DNA of 64,000 nt from Emiliania huxleyi CCMP1516 (lineage: Eukaryota; Haptophyta; Isochrysidales; Noelaerhabdaceae), in NCBI RefSeq assembly GCF_000372725.1, contig NW_005199925.1:93206-157205 (forward strand), given 5' to 3'. This document shows positions 31,121 through 43,242 of the stretch, piece after piece. Below the pieces are notes generated by a model. That model searched no databases and was not told the DNA's origin. It worked only from the letters and a program-made list of their open reading frames with translations. Position 1 is the first letter of the stretch; each line of letters begins with the position of its first letter. Made by a program: the position numbers and the translations under genes.

Positions 31121-34081
31121 CTACCTATCTCTATCTCGCGGTCCCCCGAATCGGTACACGGCGGTCGCATTTGCCTGCCGCGCCAGCCCGCCTCGTGCCA
31201 CCGGCTTGTCCTCCTCCTCGTCCTCATCGCCGGGGCGGCTCTCGCCGCGGGTGTCACGGATGCGTACCCTTCCCGCCTGCGGCAGCCGCACCTTCAACTC
31301 GATGCCGAGCACCGAGACGACGAGGGAGAGGTCGATCAGGAGGTCGGCGCGCACGAGAGCGTCGATGATCTGCGGCGTGTGCGTCGCGCCAAAGCGCGCG
31401 TCGTCGTGCCGGATCTCGTGGTCGATGCCCAGCCGCGCGACGAGGTAGCGGAAGTCCACCACCACGAGCGCGCGCCGGTACGAGTGCGGCGGGAGAGAGA
31501 GCGACTCGTCGACGAAGCGCGCTTCGCCGACCAGACGGAGGGCGCCGGCGGGCGTCACCTCGCGGATCGCGGCGCTCGATGCGGGCGAGAGGAGGACGGG
31601 GAAGGCGGTCGGGTTGGTGAGGCCGAGCGAGAGAGAGAGGGCGAGCTCCGTCTGCATCAGCCCGGCCGCGGTGCAGCCGGTGGGCAGCATGGAGAGGAGG
31701 AGGTCCTGGGTGGCGACGGTGAGAAGGCCTGTTCACAGCTGCAGGTGTGAAGAGACGCTGTTCACAGGTGCCGGATGGCGACGGTGAGGATGCCCTGCGG
31801 CTGCTGGCGGGACGAGTCGCCGGCGGCCTCGTCCGACTCGCCCACGTGCGGGAAGATGCCCTCGAAAAAGTCGTCGAACACGTCGGCGCGCTGCCTCGTC
31901 GGCTCCCGGGGCCGAGGCGACGCCGGCGGCCGCTGCGGCGGCGGCGGCAGCGGCGAGGGCGGCGGCGGAGGCGGCGGAGGCGGCGAGGGCAGCGGCGAGG
32001 GCGGCGGCGGCGGCGGCGGCACCGGAGGGAGAGAAGGGAGCGGCGGAGGGCGAGGCGTGTGCGTGATGGTGGCGGCGATGTGAGAGATGCCGTCGACCAC
32101 GTCTTGCACGCCCTCTGGAGAGGCGGGGAGAGGGAGGCGGTGAAGAGGGGCACGGCTGGGAGGGAGGCGGAAGGGCGGGAGCACTCCACCGCCCCAGTGC
32201 TCCGCCACGGCGTCGACGTGGTCGCTCAGCTCCTCCGTCGCGGCGGCGATCTCGTCCGCCGAGAAGGCGCAATTTGCGGCCCGCACGAGCAGCTCGAAGA
32301 ACACCTGCAGGAAGAGCGGCAAGTCTCTGAGGAGATCCCTGCTGCACCGCCTCTCCCCGGCGGGTTGCGGGCAGGGGCGGGTAGCGGGCAGGGGCGGGTA
32401 GCGGGCAGGGGCGGGTAGCGGGCAGGGGCGGGTAGCGGGCAGGGGCGGGTAGCGGGCAGGGGCGGGTAGCGGGCAGGGGCGGGTAGCGGGCAGGGGCGGG
32501 TAGCGGGCAGGGGCGGGTAGCGGGCAGGGGCGGGTAGCGGGCAGGGGCGGGTAGCGGGCAGGGGCGGGTAGCGGGCAGGGGCGGTCCGCCTTCTCCTTTT
32601 GTTGCACGACCGGCTCGCCCACGTGCAGCGCGGTCAGATTCGCCATCCGCTCCTGCTCGTGCACGCCGGAGCAGCGGGCGACCCGCCTCTGCGCCTCGAG
32701 CTTCTCCCAGACCGCCGCCCTCCCCGCCTCGCCCGCCTCGCCCGCCTCGAGGGAGCGCCTGGGGCGGCGGGGACGAGGGAGGGTGGGACCAGAGGCGGCA
32801 GCTTGCGGGAGGAGGTCGAGGGAGGAGGGGAGGCACCGCCGCGAGGAGTGCCGTCGCCCCTCCTCGCCCTCCTCCTCGGTGCGCCTCCGCCGGCCAAAGC
32901 CCATCAGCGTGAGTCCGGGCGGCGTCGGCGGTGCGGCCGGGGCGGGCGAGGCGTGGAGGCACTCTCCGACGCACGAGTCGGTGCAGCTGGCGGAGAAGGA
33001 GCCGCACCCGGAGTCCGGGTTCTCGTTGAACCACGAGTAGCACCTGGCGCAGGAGGACCCGCCGAGATCAGCCGAGACCCCGCCGAGACGACGGCGGTGC
33101 GGGCTGAGATCCGCGCCAGCCATCTCGCCCGCACTGAGGGTGAGAGCGGTCGCAGCGGCACTCCTCCCCGCCGCTCTCCTCCTCCTCCGCCGCTGCCTCC
33201 TCCTCGACGAGCGCACACTCCTCGCACGCCGCGCAGCCGCTGCTCTCGCACAGCAAGGCCTTCCCGCCGCCGGCCACGCCTCCGGCAGGCTGGCTGTGGC
33301 AGTGGGCGGGGCAGGGCTCGCTCAAGCCCGGAGGGAAGGCGCCTTGCTGGTGGGGCGAGCCGGCCCTCTGGACCGTCCTCTGCTCCACCTCGGCGGGCGG
33401 CACGCCCAGGGCGGGAAGCCACGGCAGCGCCGCCGGCAGGAGGGCGCCCCTCGCCACCACGCCTGCCCGCACAGTCCCGGTGGAGGCGAAGGCGGAGAGC
33501 TCGGCGGCGACGCGGCTCGAGGTCGGGATGCGGCAGTGCAGCGTCACGGTCCGCCACGAGAGGGGAGGGAGGACGAACGGCCGCGGCACCGCGCACGACA
33601 TCAGGGCGCCGGCCGCGATCGCCGCGCTCACATTCGCGCGCGAGCCAAAGGAGCCGACCTCGCTCTCAAGGACGATGTCTGCGCGTGCCATGGTGGAGAG
33701 GAGCGAGAGCGAGGTCGGGTTGTAGGCGAGCACGTCCACCTCGGCCGCGATCGAGCCGGACCGCACGGCCAGCGCCTCCACCGAGCGGGCGCACGCCTCG
33801 AACCCTCGCGCAGCCCAGTCGCCGCGCAGCTCCTCAGTCGAGCTGTTTGCGCCGAGCGGCATCTGGATGTGCGCCTCGGCCAGGCTGGGCCCGCAGATGC
33901 GGAAAGAGCACAACTCCACGCGAGCCTCGTTGCGCATCAGCGGCAGCATGACATCGCGGTAGAGGATTGCCGCGAATATCGCCAGCGCGATAACCAGCAC
34001 CAGGAGAGCGGCCCGGAGCACATAGACGCACTTCGGCCGCTCATCCGACGGTGGTGACTGATCCTCCGACTGGGTTCTCAT
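31121..34081 (-). CDS. type II membrane protein with LEA2-like segments, multi-exon
   Basis: Exon 1 (33135-34081) starts MRTQSEDQSPPSDERP and has one transmembrane helix (YVLRAALLVLVIALAIFAA). A lumenal region resembles LEA2/WHy folds (VDVLAYNPTSLSLLSTMARA, RPFVLPPLSWRTVTLHC) and ends in a Cys-rich acidic tail. It splices in phase 2 (GT-AG) to 33043, giving QCYSWFNENPDSGCGSFSAS CTDSCVGEC. Later exons, whose edges are not all resolved, encode LLRDLPLFLQVFFELLVRAA, EGVQDVVDGISHIAATITH, DVFDDFFEGIFPHVGESDEA and a last exon after 31.69 kb (MLPTGCTAAGLMQTELALSL, VVVDFRYLVARLGIDHEI) with its stop at 31121. The final exon again resembles a LEA2-like lipid-facing domain. Function unknown; an endomembrane protein is likely. 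Confidence 0.6.
32365..32585. repeat. 17-bp minisatellite, about 13 units
   Basis: The unit GGTAGCGGGCAGGGGCG is repeated almost perfectly. Because 17 is not a multiple of three, every frame translates it with a 17-residue period. It is therefore more likely intronic than coding within the LEA2-like gene. Confidence 0.9.
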
Positions 34082-34268
34082 AGCCAGCACCCACGAGCCA
34101 CGCCGGTGATTCGCCTGGCGAACCAGCTGGGCTGGCTTGGCTCGGCAGCTCGGCAGCGGCGCTTGGCAGCGCCCGCCCGCCTCTTTTGCTCTAACGCCTT
34201 GCGCCGTGGAAAGAGAAAGCGTACCCGCAGCGCACTCGGTTTTCTTTCTTTCTTTCTTTTTGAGCGCC

Positions 34269-34300
34269 TCTCTCACATGACAAGCGATCCCACGACAGCG
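34269..34300. promoter_or_regulatory. 32-bp motif shared with the 14.2-kb promoter region
   Basis: Reverse-complement match, with one mismatch, to 14182-14213, located about 190-220 bp upstream of the start at 34081. Next to it, GTGCCCCCGAGTTCATTT (34316-34333) is an exact reverse complement of 5741-5758, about 90 bp upstream of the start at 5659. Confidence 0.45.
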
Positions 34301-34333
34301 ATTGTACATGATCCCGTGCCCCCGAGTTCATTT

Positions 34334-36876
34334 CATAATGTGCATGATCCCTACGTGAAGGGTGGAGGGAAACACTCCCGTCAACTTTCTTTAATAGAGA
34401 GGACTCGCCGCTCGCCGCTCTATGTGCGGGATTTGAGGGGGCACTGTGTTTGCGGATTTGAGGGGGCACTGTGCGTTTTGCTGTAACGATCTGTGTGTGG
34501 TATTGCAATAATCTGGCTCGCGATACGAGAGCGGAGAGAGCACTTGTGCGTGTTTCGTTGCGACTTGCGCGTGGGGCCGCGCGTGGGACACATGGCCCGT
34601 GCGCCGTGGCGGGGGAGCGCACACCTGCGCTCTGCGCAGAGTTGGAGTCACAAGGACCATTCCGCGTTCGACCATTCACCGTTTGGGCAGCAGCCTTTGC
34701 CGTGGGGCGGTGAGCCTATCACCGCCAGTCTCTCGTTTCTTTGCTCCAAAGGCGAAAGAAAAGAAGTTTAAGTCGTCGCGCAGTCCGAACGTCCCTAGGT
34801 CGCACTCGGCGACCGTCTCGCCTCGGCCTCTCGCCGCTGGCACTGAATATGCACAACATCCATCCGTCCACAACCAATTGGTTAGAGCACACCCTCGTCT
34901 CTGCGCCACAATGGCTGCGTGACGGGCGAGCTCCCAGTGTGGACAGAGTGTGGATTTGTCACAGCGTTGAGATCAGAATGGAGCCAGTCGCGATTCGGAC
35001 CATTCAGTAGCCCTGAGCAGTGCCACTACACGGTCGGGGCGGGAAGGTCGGACATGGACCCGCCGCGAACTCCCTTGTATGGGCAGTCGCTGCCGGCCGT
35101 GAACCCCTTCAATCAGAAGAATGAATGCGCACGCGAGGCGTACGTGGAGAGCCACTGCTTGATGGATGTGGCACCTGTGCGGGTGTGCCGCCGTCTCGGC
35201 ATTGTCCTCTCCCTGGGAGTGTTGACGCGGCCTGGAGTTCGGCAGCTGCCTGCGTCGATCTAACCAGCTCGCTCGCGGCTCGGCTGCGGCTCGGCTGCGG
35301 CTGGCGGCGTCTCGCGTCTCGCTCCTCTGTGCGAGTGACTCGGCTTCTGTCCTCTTCGGTCTGTCCACAACTCCCTACCAATGCCTGTCCCTGCATGCTC
35401 TCTGCTGAGACTCTCCCCTCCCAACGACCACCAGGTGAATGCCGCTCACTGCTGAGACGACGCACCAGTCGTTCCAGTCGACCTCTCTACAGAGCACCAC
35501 ACAGGCCCACACAAAACCTAATTTTTGAACGTGGAGGCCTATAAGTGCCCCACCCGTATTTGTACTCGTGCGTGTGTGGTGCGGATTGTGGGCTCAGCAG
35601 GGGCAGCCTCGCCTCCTCCCTCTTTTTCCCTTTCTGCCCGTGCGTGCCTGTCTCTGTTCTGTCGGAATCGTCTGTCTGTGTGAGAGGGTCGGCCCGCGAG
35701 AGTTCCGGGTTTGGGCACAGGTGCGTGTGACGTGTGAGGCACACTCTGGCGGCGCTAGAGGCCAACCACTGCAACGGCAACACTCACGGCCTAGGAAGCC
35801 CCTCGTGCCTCGAGGGAAGCCCAGACTTGGAGCTGACGGGAGCACTTGGTCTTGGAGCGGTGCAGTCTTCCAGCGCCACACAATGGTCAATGCGCCCTCT
35901 ATTTCTCTCTTTAAGTGTGTGCGCACAGTCGGGATTTGTGCAGCCGCGGCCCCCAACTCTTCGGGGAGCTACGATTTGTAAGGAGCGCACCCAGCGCGGG
36001 CCGGATGATCGGGCTGGAGCTCGAGAGATCTGGGAACTCTCCGCAACTTTTCCTTTTGCCTCAAGCTGTGCGCGCGTTTCACCATCGGCGGTGCCACTCG
36101 AACTCCATAAAGAATTCCTGATCGCGGCGGCGCTCAGCGAGCCGTCTTTTTACCAGGTTGCAACCCTAGTCTCGCACTGTACCCGCTCAAGAATTCGCGC
36201 ACGATTGTGCTTTGCTGGGAGTGTCCAGTACCTTCTCTCTCTCCTCGTCGAACCCACCACCATCCCCTTTCTCCTCCTATCTGTCTAGTGTGTGCCTTGC
36301 TGGGGGAGCAGACGGCTTCATCGCGAAGCTGCCCCCAGCAGGCGTCTTGACGGGTATCAAAATTCTTCCCTACAAAAGAGGCCAACGGACGCGAGAATTT
36401 TTCTTTTTATCCCAAGTGGCAAGTGTGAATGGAGGGACACGTGTGCGGGAAGTGGTGTGGTTCAGACGCAAAATCGCAAAGAACCTTGGAGCTGCGCAAA
36501 ATTTTTGCGCTATCCCGCGTGTTGTCAATCGTCGTGAAATCTCTGTAAAGTTAGTACCACAACCCATGGCTCTGTGCCCCGCTCGTCCCACCGTGTCCAC
36601 CACGGCGCACGGGGTGAAGGGTGATATGGGCGCAGTCTGTTCCAAGCGCGTGCGCGCACGCTCTCTCTCTCTCTCGCCCGCTCGCTCGCACGCGCGGCGT
36701 GCGCGAGCGGCCCTCCACGTGGGCGAGGCGGCGAGAATAGTCTCCTCTCAGCGCTTGCCCCGCAACCTGCTCCACCCCTCACACATTCGCCTTGCCCTCC
36801 TTCCTCTTCTCATTGTGAAGGAGATCTGCGACGACTCTCGGCACAAGGCCCAACACCTGGGCACGGGCAGTGGTTG
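34334..36876. other. 2.5-kb stretch without a supported gene
   Basis: Open frames on both strands lack recognisable domains and coherent splice joins. GCGGATTTGAGGGGGCACTG occurs twice in tandem near 34435-34470. The sequence is rich in short CT/GT runs. A plus-strand frame at 36212-36907 is long but of uncertain coding character. Confidence 0.4.
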
Positions 36877-39800
36877 TCAGTGCAATAAGGGTAGAACACC
36901 AGGATAGGCGCGCGGTGCTGTCACCCGCTCGAGAGCCGAGTCGGCCGCCAGGAGTTTCGCCGCGGAGACAGGCAAGCTCGCCTCCTTGCGGTCATCACGC
37001 AGCCGCAGAACACGCTTGCGTGGTGTGTCGTCGACCGTGCCCGGAACGATCGTGTCGAGCTGGTATCGGCGGCCCTTCCAGAAGGCGGGGCATTTTTCGA
37101 TTGCCAGCGTCATGGCCTTCTCGTGCGCCTCGTCCTCCCGCTGCCTTCTCAACTGGCTTCGCTTGGCTGTGTTCTGCATCTTGGCCAGCTTCGCCTGCTC
37201 GACCTTGCCGAGGCTGCCGCGATAGGCCTCGGCCTCGAGCCGCAGCAGCTCTGCCGCGGCGGCCTCCGTTCGTTGGTGGTAGCCTGGCCGCTTTGCTGGA
37301 GGCGCGCTGTCGGGGGACTGCGCCTGTGTACAGGGGTCGAGGCCATGGGCGGGAGGGGGAGGCTGAGCGCAATGCGGAGATCGGGGCACCACCTGCGGCC
37401 GCTTGGAGCGGGCGCGGTAAGCCGCGACCAGCTCCTCAGCCGCCTCGCGCTGCGCCTGTGTACAGGGGTCGAGGCCATGGGCGGGAGGGGGAGGCTGAGC
37501 GCAATGCGGAGATCGGGGCACCACCTGCGGCCGCTTGGAGCGGGCGTGGTAAGACGCGACCAGCCCCTCGCGCAGCGTCGCCGCGGAGCGCTCCGCCTCG
37601 CGCAGCGTCGCGAGCTTCTCCGCCGCGCGCTCGAGCAGCTCCGTGTCCGCCACGCGCGCCTTCTTGGCGCGGCCGACGGCGGCCTCCAGCGTCTTCAGCT
37701 CGGGCGAGCCGCCGAGCGCCGTGCAGAGCTCCGCCGCCGCCGCGGAGCGCTCCGCCTCGCGCGCCTCCAGCTCGGCCTTCGTGGCCACCGGCGCGCCGGC
37801 CACTGCTGCCGCGCCGGCCTCCACCGCCTCCTCGTACGTCCCGCCCAGTCGCGCCTCCAAGCCCGCCGCCGCCTCGGCCTCGCCGACGGCGGCGTCAGAC
37901 AGCTTCCGGCCGAGCGCCGCGCGGCGCGCGGCCGCCGCCGCCGCCGCCGCCTCCCCTCCCCTCCCCGCCGCGGCCGCCACCGCCTTGCACACGCCCGACC
38001 TAGGGCGGGTTGCGGCAGTGCTAAGATGTATTGAAGAGAGGTAGCGGCAGAAAGCGTGGCGCGGCCTCCACGAGGCGACGCGCGTCGCCGCCTTGAGCAG
38101 CGCCGGGTCGAGCGCCGCAAGAGCGCTGGAAGCGTCTGAGCGCAGCAGCGCATTGTACAGCGCGAGGTAGAGCACCACCTGCTTGACGTGCGCCTCGAGC
38201 ATGACGAGCGCCGAGGAGCGCCGCACGCCTGCTAGGTGGAGGTGGAGTACTCTCAGCGTGTGTACGCTCGCAAAAGCGCCTAGCTCACTACAAAATCGAC
38301 CCTCGGTCGAGCGCTCGGCAATCGCGGTCGCCTTGCCCATGTTCTCAGACGCCTTCCCGCACGCGCGCTTGAGGCCCTTGCGGACGGAGCCCGCGTCGGG
38401 CGGGGCTTGCAGCAGCGTGCCCCGCTGCGGCATCGTCTCCCGCAGCTTGGAGTCGACTGCGGCAGGAAACCAAGGGCTGAGATCGCAATCTCACCTGGCC
38501 GCTGATTGGGGAGGCCGGGGCACGCACCGAGGCTGCCCTCCGCGACCTCCCGCAGGCCGAGCGGCTTCACGCCGCGCACCGGCGAGCCCACCTCTACGAG
38601 CAGCGCGGCCAGCTCCTTGCTGCCGTCCAGGAAGAGGATGTAGATCTCGACGCCGACGAAGAGAGGCTGTAGCCGGAACGGGTGCGGGTACGGAGGGCGA
38701 GCGGGCGGGGAGGGAGCTCTGTGCAGCAAAGTGGGGGAGCGGCACCGAGCCGCCTGTGGCGAGGTGGCTCCACGCGCTCTTCCCCATCAGCTTCTTCATC
38801 TCCTCCCGCTCGTCGTCCGACTGCGGGCAGCGGATCCCGCGCCACAGCTCCTCGCAGAGCACCTGCGGGACACGAGGAGGCGGTGAGTCAGCGCCCGACA
38901 CGTGGCGGCCTCGCCTGCTCCGCGCGCCTCGCTGACAAACTCCTCCATCTGCTCCTTGTCCGCCCAGCTGATGTTGGAGAAGTCGCGCGTCGAGACCTTG
39001 CCGTCGATCGCCGCATGGTTCATGACGAGGCGGAGGCTGAAGCGCTGGCCGCTGTGCACGCGCAAGTAGTCGAACACGCGCGCGAAAGAGGCGCGCGCAT
39101 CGGCCGACTCGAGGCGCTCCTCGAGGCAAGCGTTCGACTCGCCGCGCTCGCTCTCGACGGTGAGCGCCGAGCCGTCGCGCGCGCGCCCGTCGGTGGCGCC
39201 AGAGCCTACAGTGAGTACCTTTCATGAGAGGGGGAGGGGGGGGGGAGGAGGGGAAGCGCGCAAAGAAAGGGCGCGCCGTAGCTGCAGCCGGCGGCGCACC
39301 ACTCGGCCGGGATGATGCTCCGCGCGAGGGAGAAGGAGAGGGCCATGTAGATGATGTGCGCCATGAGCCGCTCGTCGCTCGCGCCGCTGCCCAGCTTGCC
39401 CCTTGCGCGCGCCTCCTGGAGCAGCGGCGCGAGCGGGCCGTTGTCCGCCTCGGTCGCGATGCGGTACTTTCCGCCTATAAGCGATTGGGTGAGGTGAGTG
39501 GGCGGGTGCCATCCGCACGCCGCTGCCGCGGTGCGCGCCGTCGTCGCGGACAAAGATGCCCGCGGCGACAAAGATGGCGAGGCCGCTCGCCAGCGCGGCA
39601 CGCACGCCCTCGCGCGCCGCCTCCTCCGGCACCAGGTCGACGGCGATGTCGGCGTGGAGGAGGATGCGGAGGAGGATGCGGATGGCTGCGTGCCCGACGG
39701 CGAGAGCACGTGCTGGATGCCGCCTGTACACCCGACGCGGTGAGGCGTGAGCGGCGGGGCCGCAGCGGGGGCAGCAGGGCGCGGCAAGAGATGGCACGAA

Positions 39801-40260
39801 CAGCGCGTACCACAGTTTGATGGCGCGCGTGAGGCGGAACATCTTGAAGAAGAGGTAGAGGGCGGCGATGAGGAAGGCGAAGGCGCCGTCCGGGTGCTTG
39901 ATCTCCTTTTGCTGCGCGGCGATCTCGCGCGCCTTTGCCTCGATCTCCTTTGTGGCGTCGTCGGTGGGGCGCGCCGCGCCGGGTGTGGGGGCGATGCCGA
40001 GGTAGCGTCGCCAGTCGCACTCGTCCGCGCAGACGTGCGGCTCGCACTCGACGGATATCACCCAGAAGAAGAAGGTAGTCAGCCGCAGCCGCGCCGTGTC
40101 AACGCAGCATCCGGTCGCCTTGCGCTACAGGCGGGAGAAAGGGCGGTGAGAGCGCGGGGAGCGACATACCACAACCCCCCCTTGGGCGCCGACCGGAGGA
40201 GTGTCGTGGCCATCGCTACCCCCCCATCACACATTGAGGATCCGAAAAACGGATTCTCAT
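36877..40260 (-). CDS. large multi-exon membrane protein with coiled-coil C-terminus, unknown family
   Basis: Exon 1 (40231-40260, MRIRFSDPQC) splices GT-AG to 39798-40124, which encodes RKATGCCVDTARLRLTTFFF, Cys-containing CEPHVCADECDW and a membrane segment FAFLIAALYLFFKMF. Further exons carry hydrophobic helices (IRILLRILLHADIAVDLV, LASGLAIFVAAGIFV), GKYRIATEADNGPLAPLLQE, FDYLRVHSGQRFSLRLVMNH, VLCEELWRGIRCPQSDDERE and VGVEIYILFLDGSKELAALL. A clear 41-bp GT-AG intron (about 38454-38494) then joins the long final region, read through MPQRGTLLQAPPDAGSVRKG and LEAHVKQVVLYLALYNALL into an Ala/Glu coiled coil and a basic C-terminus ending at 36877. One internal join (about 39.7 kb) is unresolved. 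An internal ATG at 38433 could suggest a separate 518-aa gene, but the splice fit favours one gene. Family not recognised. Confidence 0.5.
37320..37563. repeat. 132-bp tandem duplication inside the coding region
   Basis: Two copies of about 112-130 bp begin at about 37321 and 37453 (CGCCTGTGTACAGGGGTCGA...). Each encodes RSKRPQVVPRSPHCAQPPPP and AHGLDPCTQAQ. The 132-bp period preserves frame, so a recent in-frame duplication added 44 residues. Confidence 0.9.
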
Positions 40261-43242
40261 GAACGCAAGCGGGGGGTGGGAAGGCGCGCCGCGGCTGCGG
40301 GCCAGGAGTCCGCGGAGTCGGTGGGGCTCGCAGGCGGCATGCCGAGACGCCTGCGCTCGGCGAGGCGGCGTGATGAAGCGAGTGGTGACGCGGCGGCGTG
40401 GTGCTTCGCGTGGAGGCGAGGGCAGCGGCGCACGTGTGTGGGTTCGTAGGCGGAGGGACAAGCTTGTGACGCGGGCGCAGTGGCGCGAGAGAGGAGGGAA
40501 AAAGAATTAGAAGCCCGGGCGTACGGGGTAGCCGTCACTTTCCTGCCTCACAAGGGCGGGGCTGTCCCGGAAAGTGAGAGACGCCGGGCAGCGTGGCGCA
40601 TTACTGAACCCTCCCATACGTGCTTGTGCTCCTCCTTCGCTGTCCCATCTCCTCACCTCTTTCCCACCTAGGCGGGGCGGGGGTCGGGGGGGCGGCGGGC
40701 GCGGGTGCGAGGTACGGTGCGGTGCGTGCAATCGTGTGTTTGGCGTCATGTCGTGTGTGCCTTCGCTTGTTCCTATTAACAACGAAGTCTAGCTCAAAAA
40801 GAATTTGAGAGGCGCTGGGCCCTCCTGCTCGGCTCCAGCGAGTAGACAAGTCTTGTCATCAACAGAGTAGAAGGATCTGACCTCAGGGCTGATGTGACCA
40901 AGCGCTGGTAGCGTGGTTTGACCTCACACCCATGGTATCACAGTGTGCCGGCAGTCGCAGAGCAGTGTCGCTCACACAAGCCGCAGCACAAGTGACTGAG
41001 GGCCAGTGAGGGCGAGCCCATCGCTGTCACAGCTGTGGCAGCCGCACAGTAGGCTGTATCAACTGCGTAGAGCGTGTGAGCAGCAGAGGAGCTACTCTCC
41101 AGGCTTCAGGCGCAAAGCGGCTGCATGTAGCCGTCATAGCGGCGAGGCGCGGGACCGTCTGTGGCGAAGTGGGTCGCGTCCCCCGATTTCTCTCAACACA
41201 TGGCCGCGGTCCACCGCACACCCTTTACTGGGGCGCCTCCCGCAGTTTCTGTTGTGTAAAAAAAATTGTTTCGGGAGGAGAGGGAGGTGGTGAGGAAAGC
41301 CGCAGCACGCTCGACCAGTCCCAGATGGCCCAGCACCCGGAGGTGTTGTGCGCCTGTTATGCCTGAGCGCACTACGACTAGCCCAACAGCCTACCTACCC
41401 TCCTCCCCCACCTGTCTCTACGCAACTCTAAGGCAGCAAAGGCGCCGCCCGGACGCCGGACCCTCTCGAGTCTCGCTCCACCGCTACCACACCACAACCG
41501 CTGCCAAAGCCTTGGTCTGGCCGATTCTTTTGTGGTATCTCCCTCTATCTCCCCGCATCTTCTGGCATCTCCCCACATCTTCTCGCATCTTCCCGTATCT
41601 CCCGGAATCCCGCGGAATCCCCCGCTTATCCCGCCATATCCCGCCGCGGATTCCCGCCGCGGATACCGCGAAAAAATCGGCCAGACCAGGGATCGAAAAG
41701 TGTCGGCGCCCAAAGGCAGGGAGGTACAGCATGTTGAGTTGCTCACTGTGGGGGTGGGGGTGGGGGGAGGGGTCAGGCTTTGGTTCTAGGTAGGTGGAGG
41801 GGCCATCTCAAAGATCTCTCCAGGAATCTCATGACACAGCCGTCAAGGGCAGTACACAGCCAGTGCAGGACGGTCCACAGCCATGCACAGCGGTACGCAC
41901 CCTCAGTAGTACGCACCCTCAGAGGGCAGTACACAACTGGAGGGTAGTACACAGCCAGCGCAGGATGGCACACAGCCATCCTGCTAGGGTGCAGGCGGAA
42001 CGCGACCTGGGCGGTACGCACCCCCAAGGGCATTGTGGGGCGTTGCGGGGAAAGGCTGTCCTGAAGCGAAAGGCTGTCCTGAAGCGGGAGGCTGCCTTGT
42101 TAAACTCGTTGAAGTCGTCGCCAGCCGGTGGTGCTCAGTACGCACCTGCTACATTGGGGGCGGCGTGGGTCAGTCTCAGCTCAGTCTGGACGTGGCGAGC
42201 TCAGGATATGGCGGGATATGGCGGCGGGATATGTGCAGAGACGGATGCAGTGCGAGCTGCACCTTCAAATGTGTGGCGACAAGGTTGGCGATTGCAGGTC
42301 CTGCACGCAGGGCCACAGGGAGCACTGGGTGAGGACAGCGCAGGAGAAAAAAGCTCATCTCGCGCATGTAGGGGGGTAGGGTGTGGCAGAGCAAGCAGAG
42401 AGATTCCGTCACAGCTGCAGTTGCTCAGAAGAGCACCGCCGGCGGATTTCATTGTGTGGGGCTGTGGGCAGGCGGGGCGGTGCGTCGGCCGACACAGTGT
42501 GGGTCACGGCGCTATCCTCGGTGCGGGCCGTGGGCGGGAAGGGTGCGCGGGGGCTCACACCAGCCGTTCTCGCTTGCACTGCCGCCCTCGCCACCCGCCT
42601 GTGCCATGGGCCGAGGGGGTGGCGCGGTCAGATGGGAGTGTGAAAAGAAGGGGACGGCGGACGGGGACGGCCAAGTAGCCAGCCCTGCGCAAGGCCCGGC
42701 GCAGAAGTGCCCGAGGTGTCAAAGCCCGTCAGGCGCTTCCACGCTGGGCCGGGCACATAGATGGCAGCCAGGGCAGGGCACCCAGGGCGCGCAGCAGGGG
42801 TCTTTTGCAATGCGCGCGCGCGGGCGCGAGCGCGCAGGGGCGGGCAGGGGAGGGGCACCTGGGAGCGGCGAACCGTGGATCGCATGCGGTGGCGCGCGTG
42901 CTCGTATCGCCATGGCTCGGACCGCTCCCGCTCCCGCTCCCGTATCCGCGCACGATCGGTGGTGGTCAGGGGGCGGCCTCCGAACTCAGGCGCGTCAACA
43001 CCGCAGAGAGGGCGGACCGCGCCGAGACGGTGGCACACCCACCGTGCACGCTGCTGTGCCCCGCCACATCAGCTGCTGTGTCACCGGAACCCGCGCGCGC
43101 GCCCGCCCCGACAATGAGAGCCCGTGCCGGTCGCGATCCACGGAGTGCGATAGTGTCAACTGTCTCCCCGTCGTGGGCGAGGCGCCCTTTCTTTTTCCCA
43201 TCACGCAGGAAACCGTCTTATCCGCTGCTCGCCGATCAAAGC
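40261..43242. other. 3-kb region without a supported gene
   Basis: Open frames on both strands carry no recognisable domain. The region holds an ATCTCCCC/CATATCCCGCC-type degenerate repeat (about 41530-41680) related to the filler seen in PDK1 introns. It also has a cluster of AGTACACAGCCAG / GGTACGCACCC short repeats (about 41845-42030). An 83-codon frame at 40259-40510 (MNASGGWEGAPRLRARSPR) cannot be excluded. Confidence 0.4.
41530..41680. repeat. ATCTCCCC/CATCTTC-type degenerate minisatellite
   Basis: Repeated units such as TATCTCCC, CATCTCCCCACATCTTC and ATCCCGCCATATCCCGCC. The core resembles the ATATCTCCCC units in PDK1 introns 3, 4 and 7. Confidence 0.6.

Noticed and set aside
32365-32585. 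Possible CRISPR array
   Set aside because: The 17-bp units are contiguous without spacers and lie inside a eukaryotic gene; a minisatellite.
36212-36907. 231-codon plus-strand frame
   Set aside because: No domain, no supporting splice or start context, and simple CT-rich sequence inside it.
42805-43242. N-terminal extension of the BspA-LRR protein
   Set aside because: The extension is low-complexity, has no ATG at its edge and lacks LRR character; ATG 43243 directly precedes the repeat domain.
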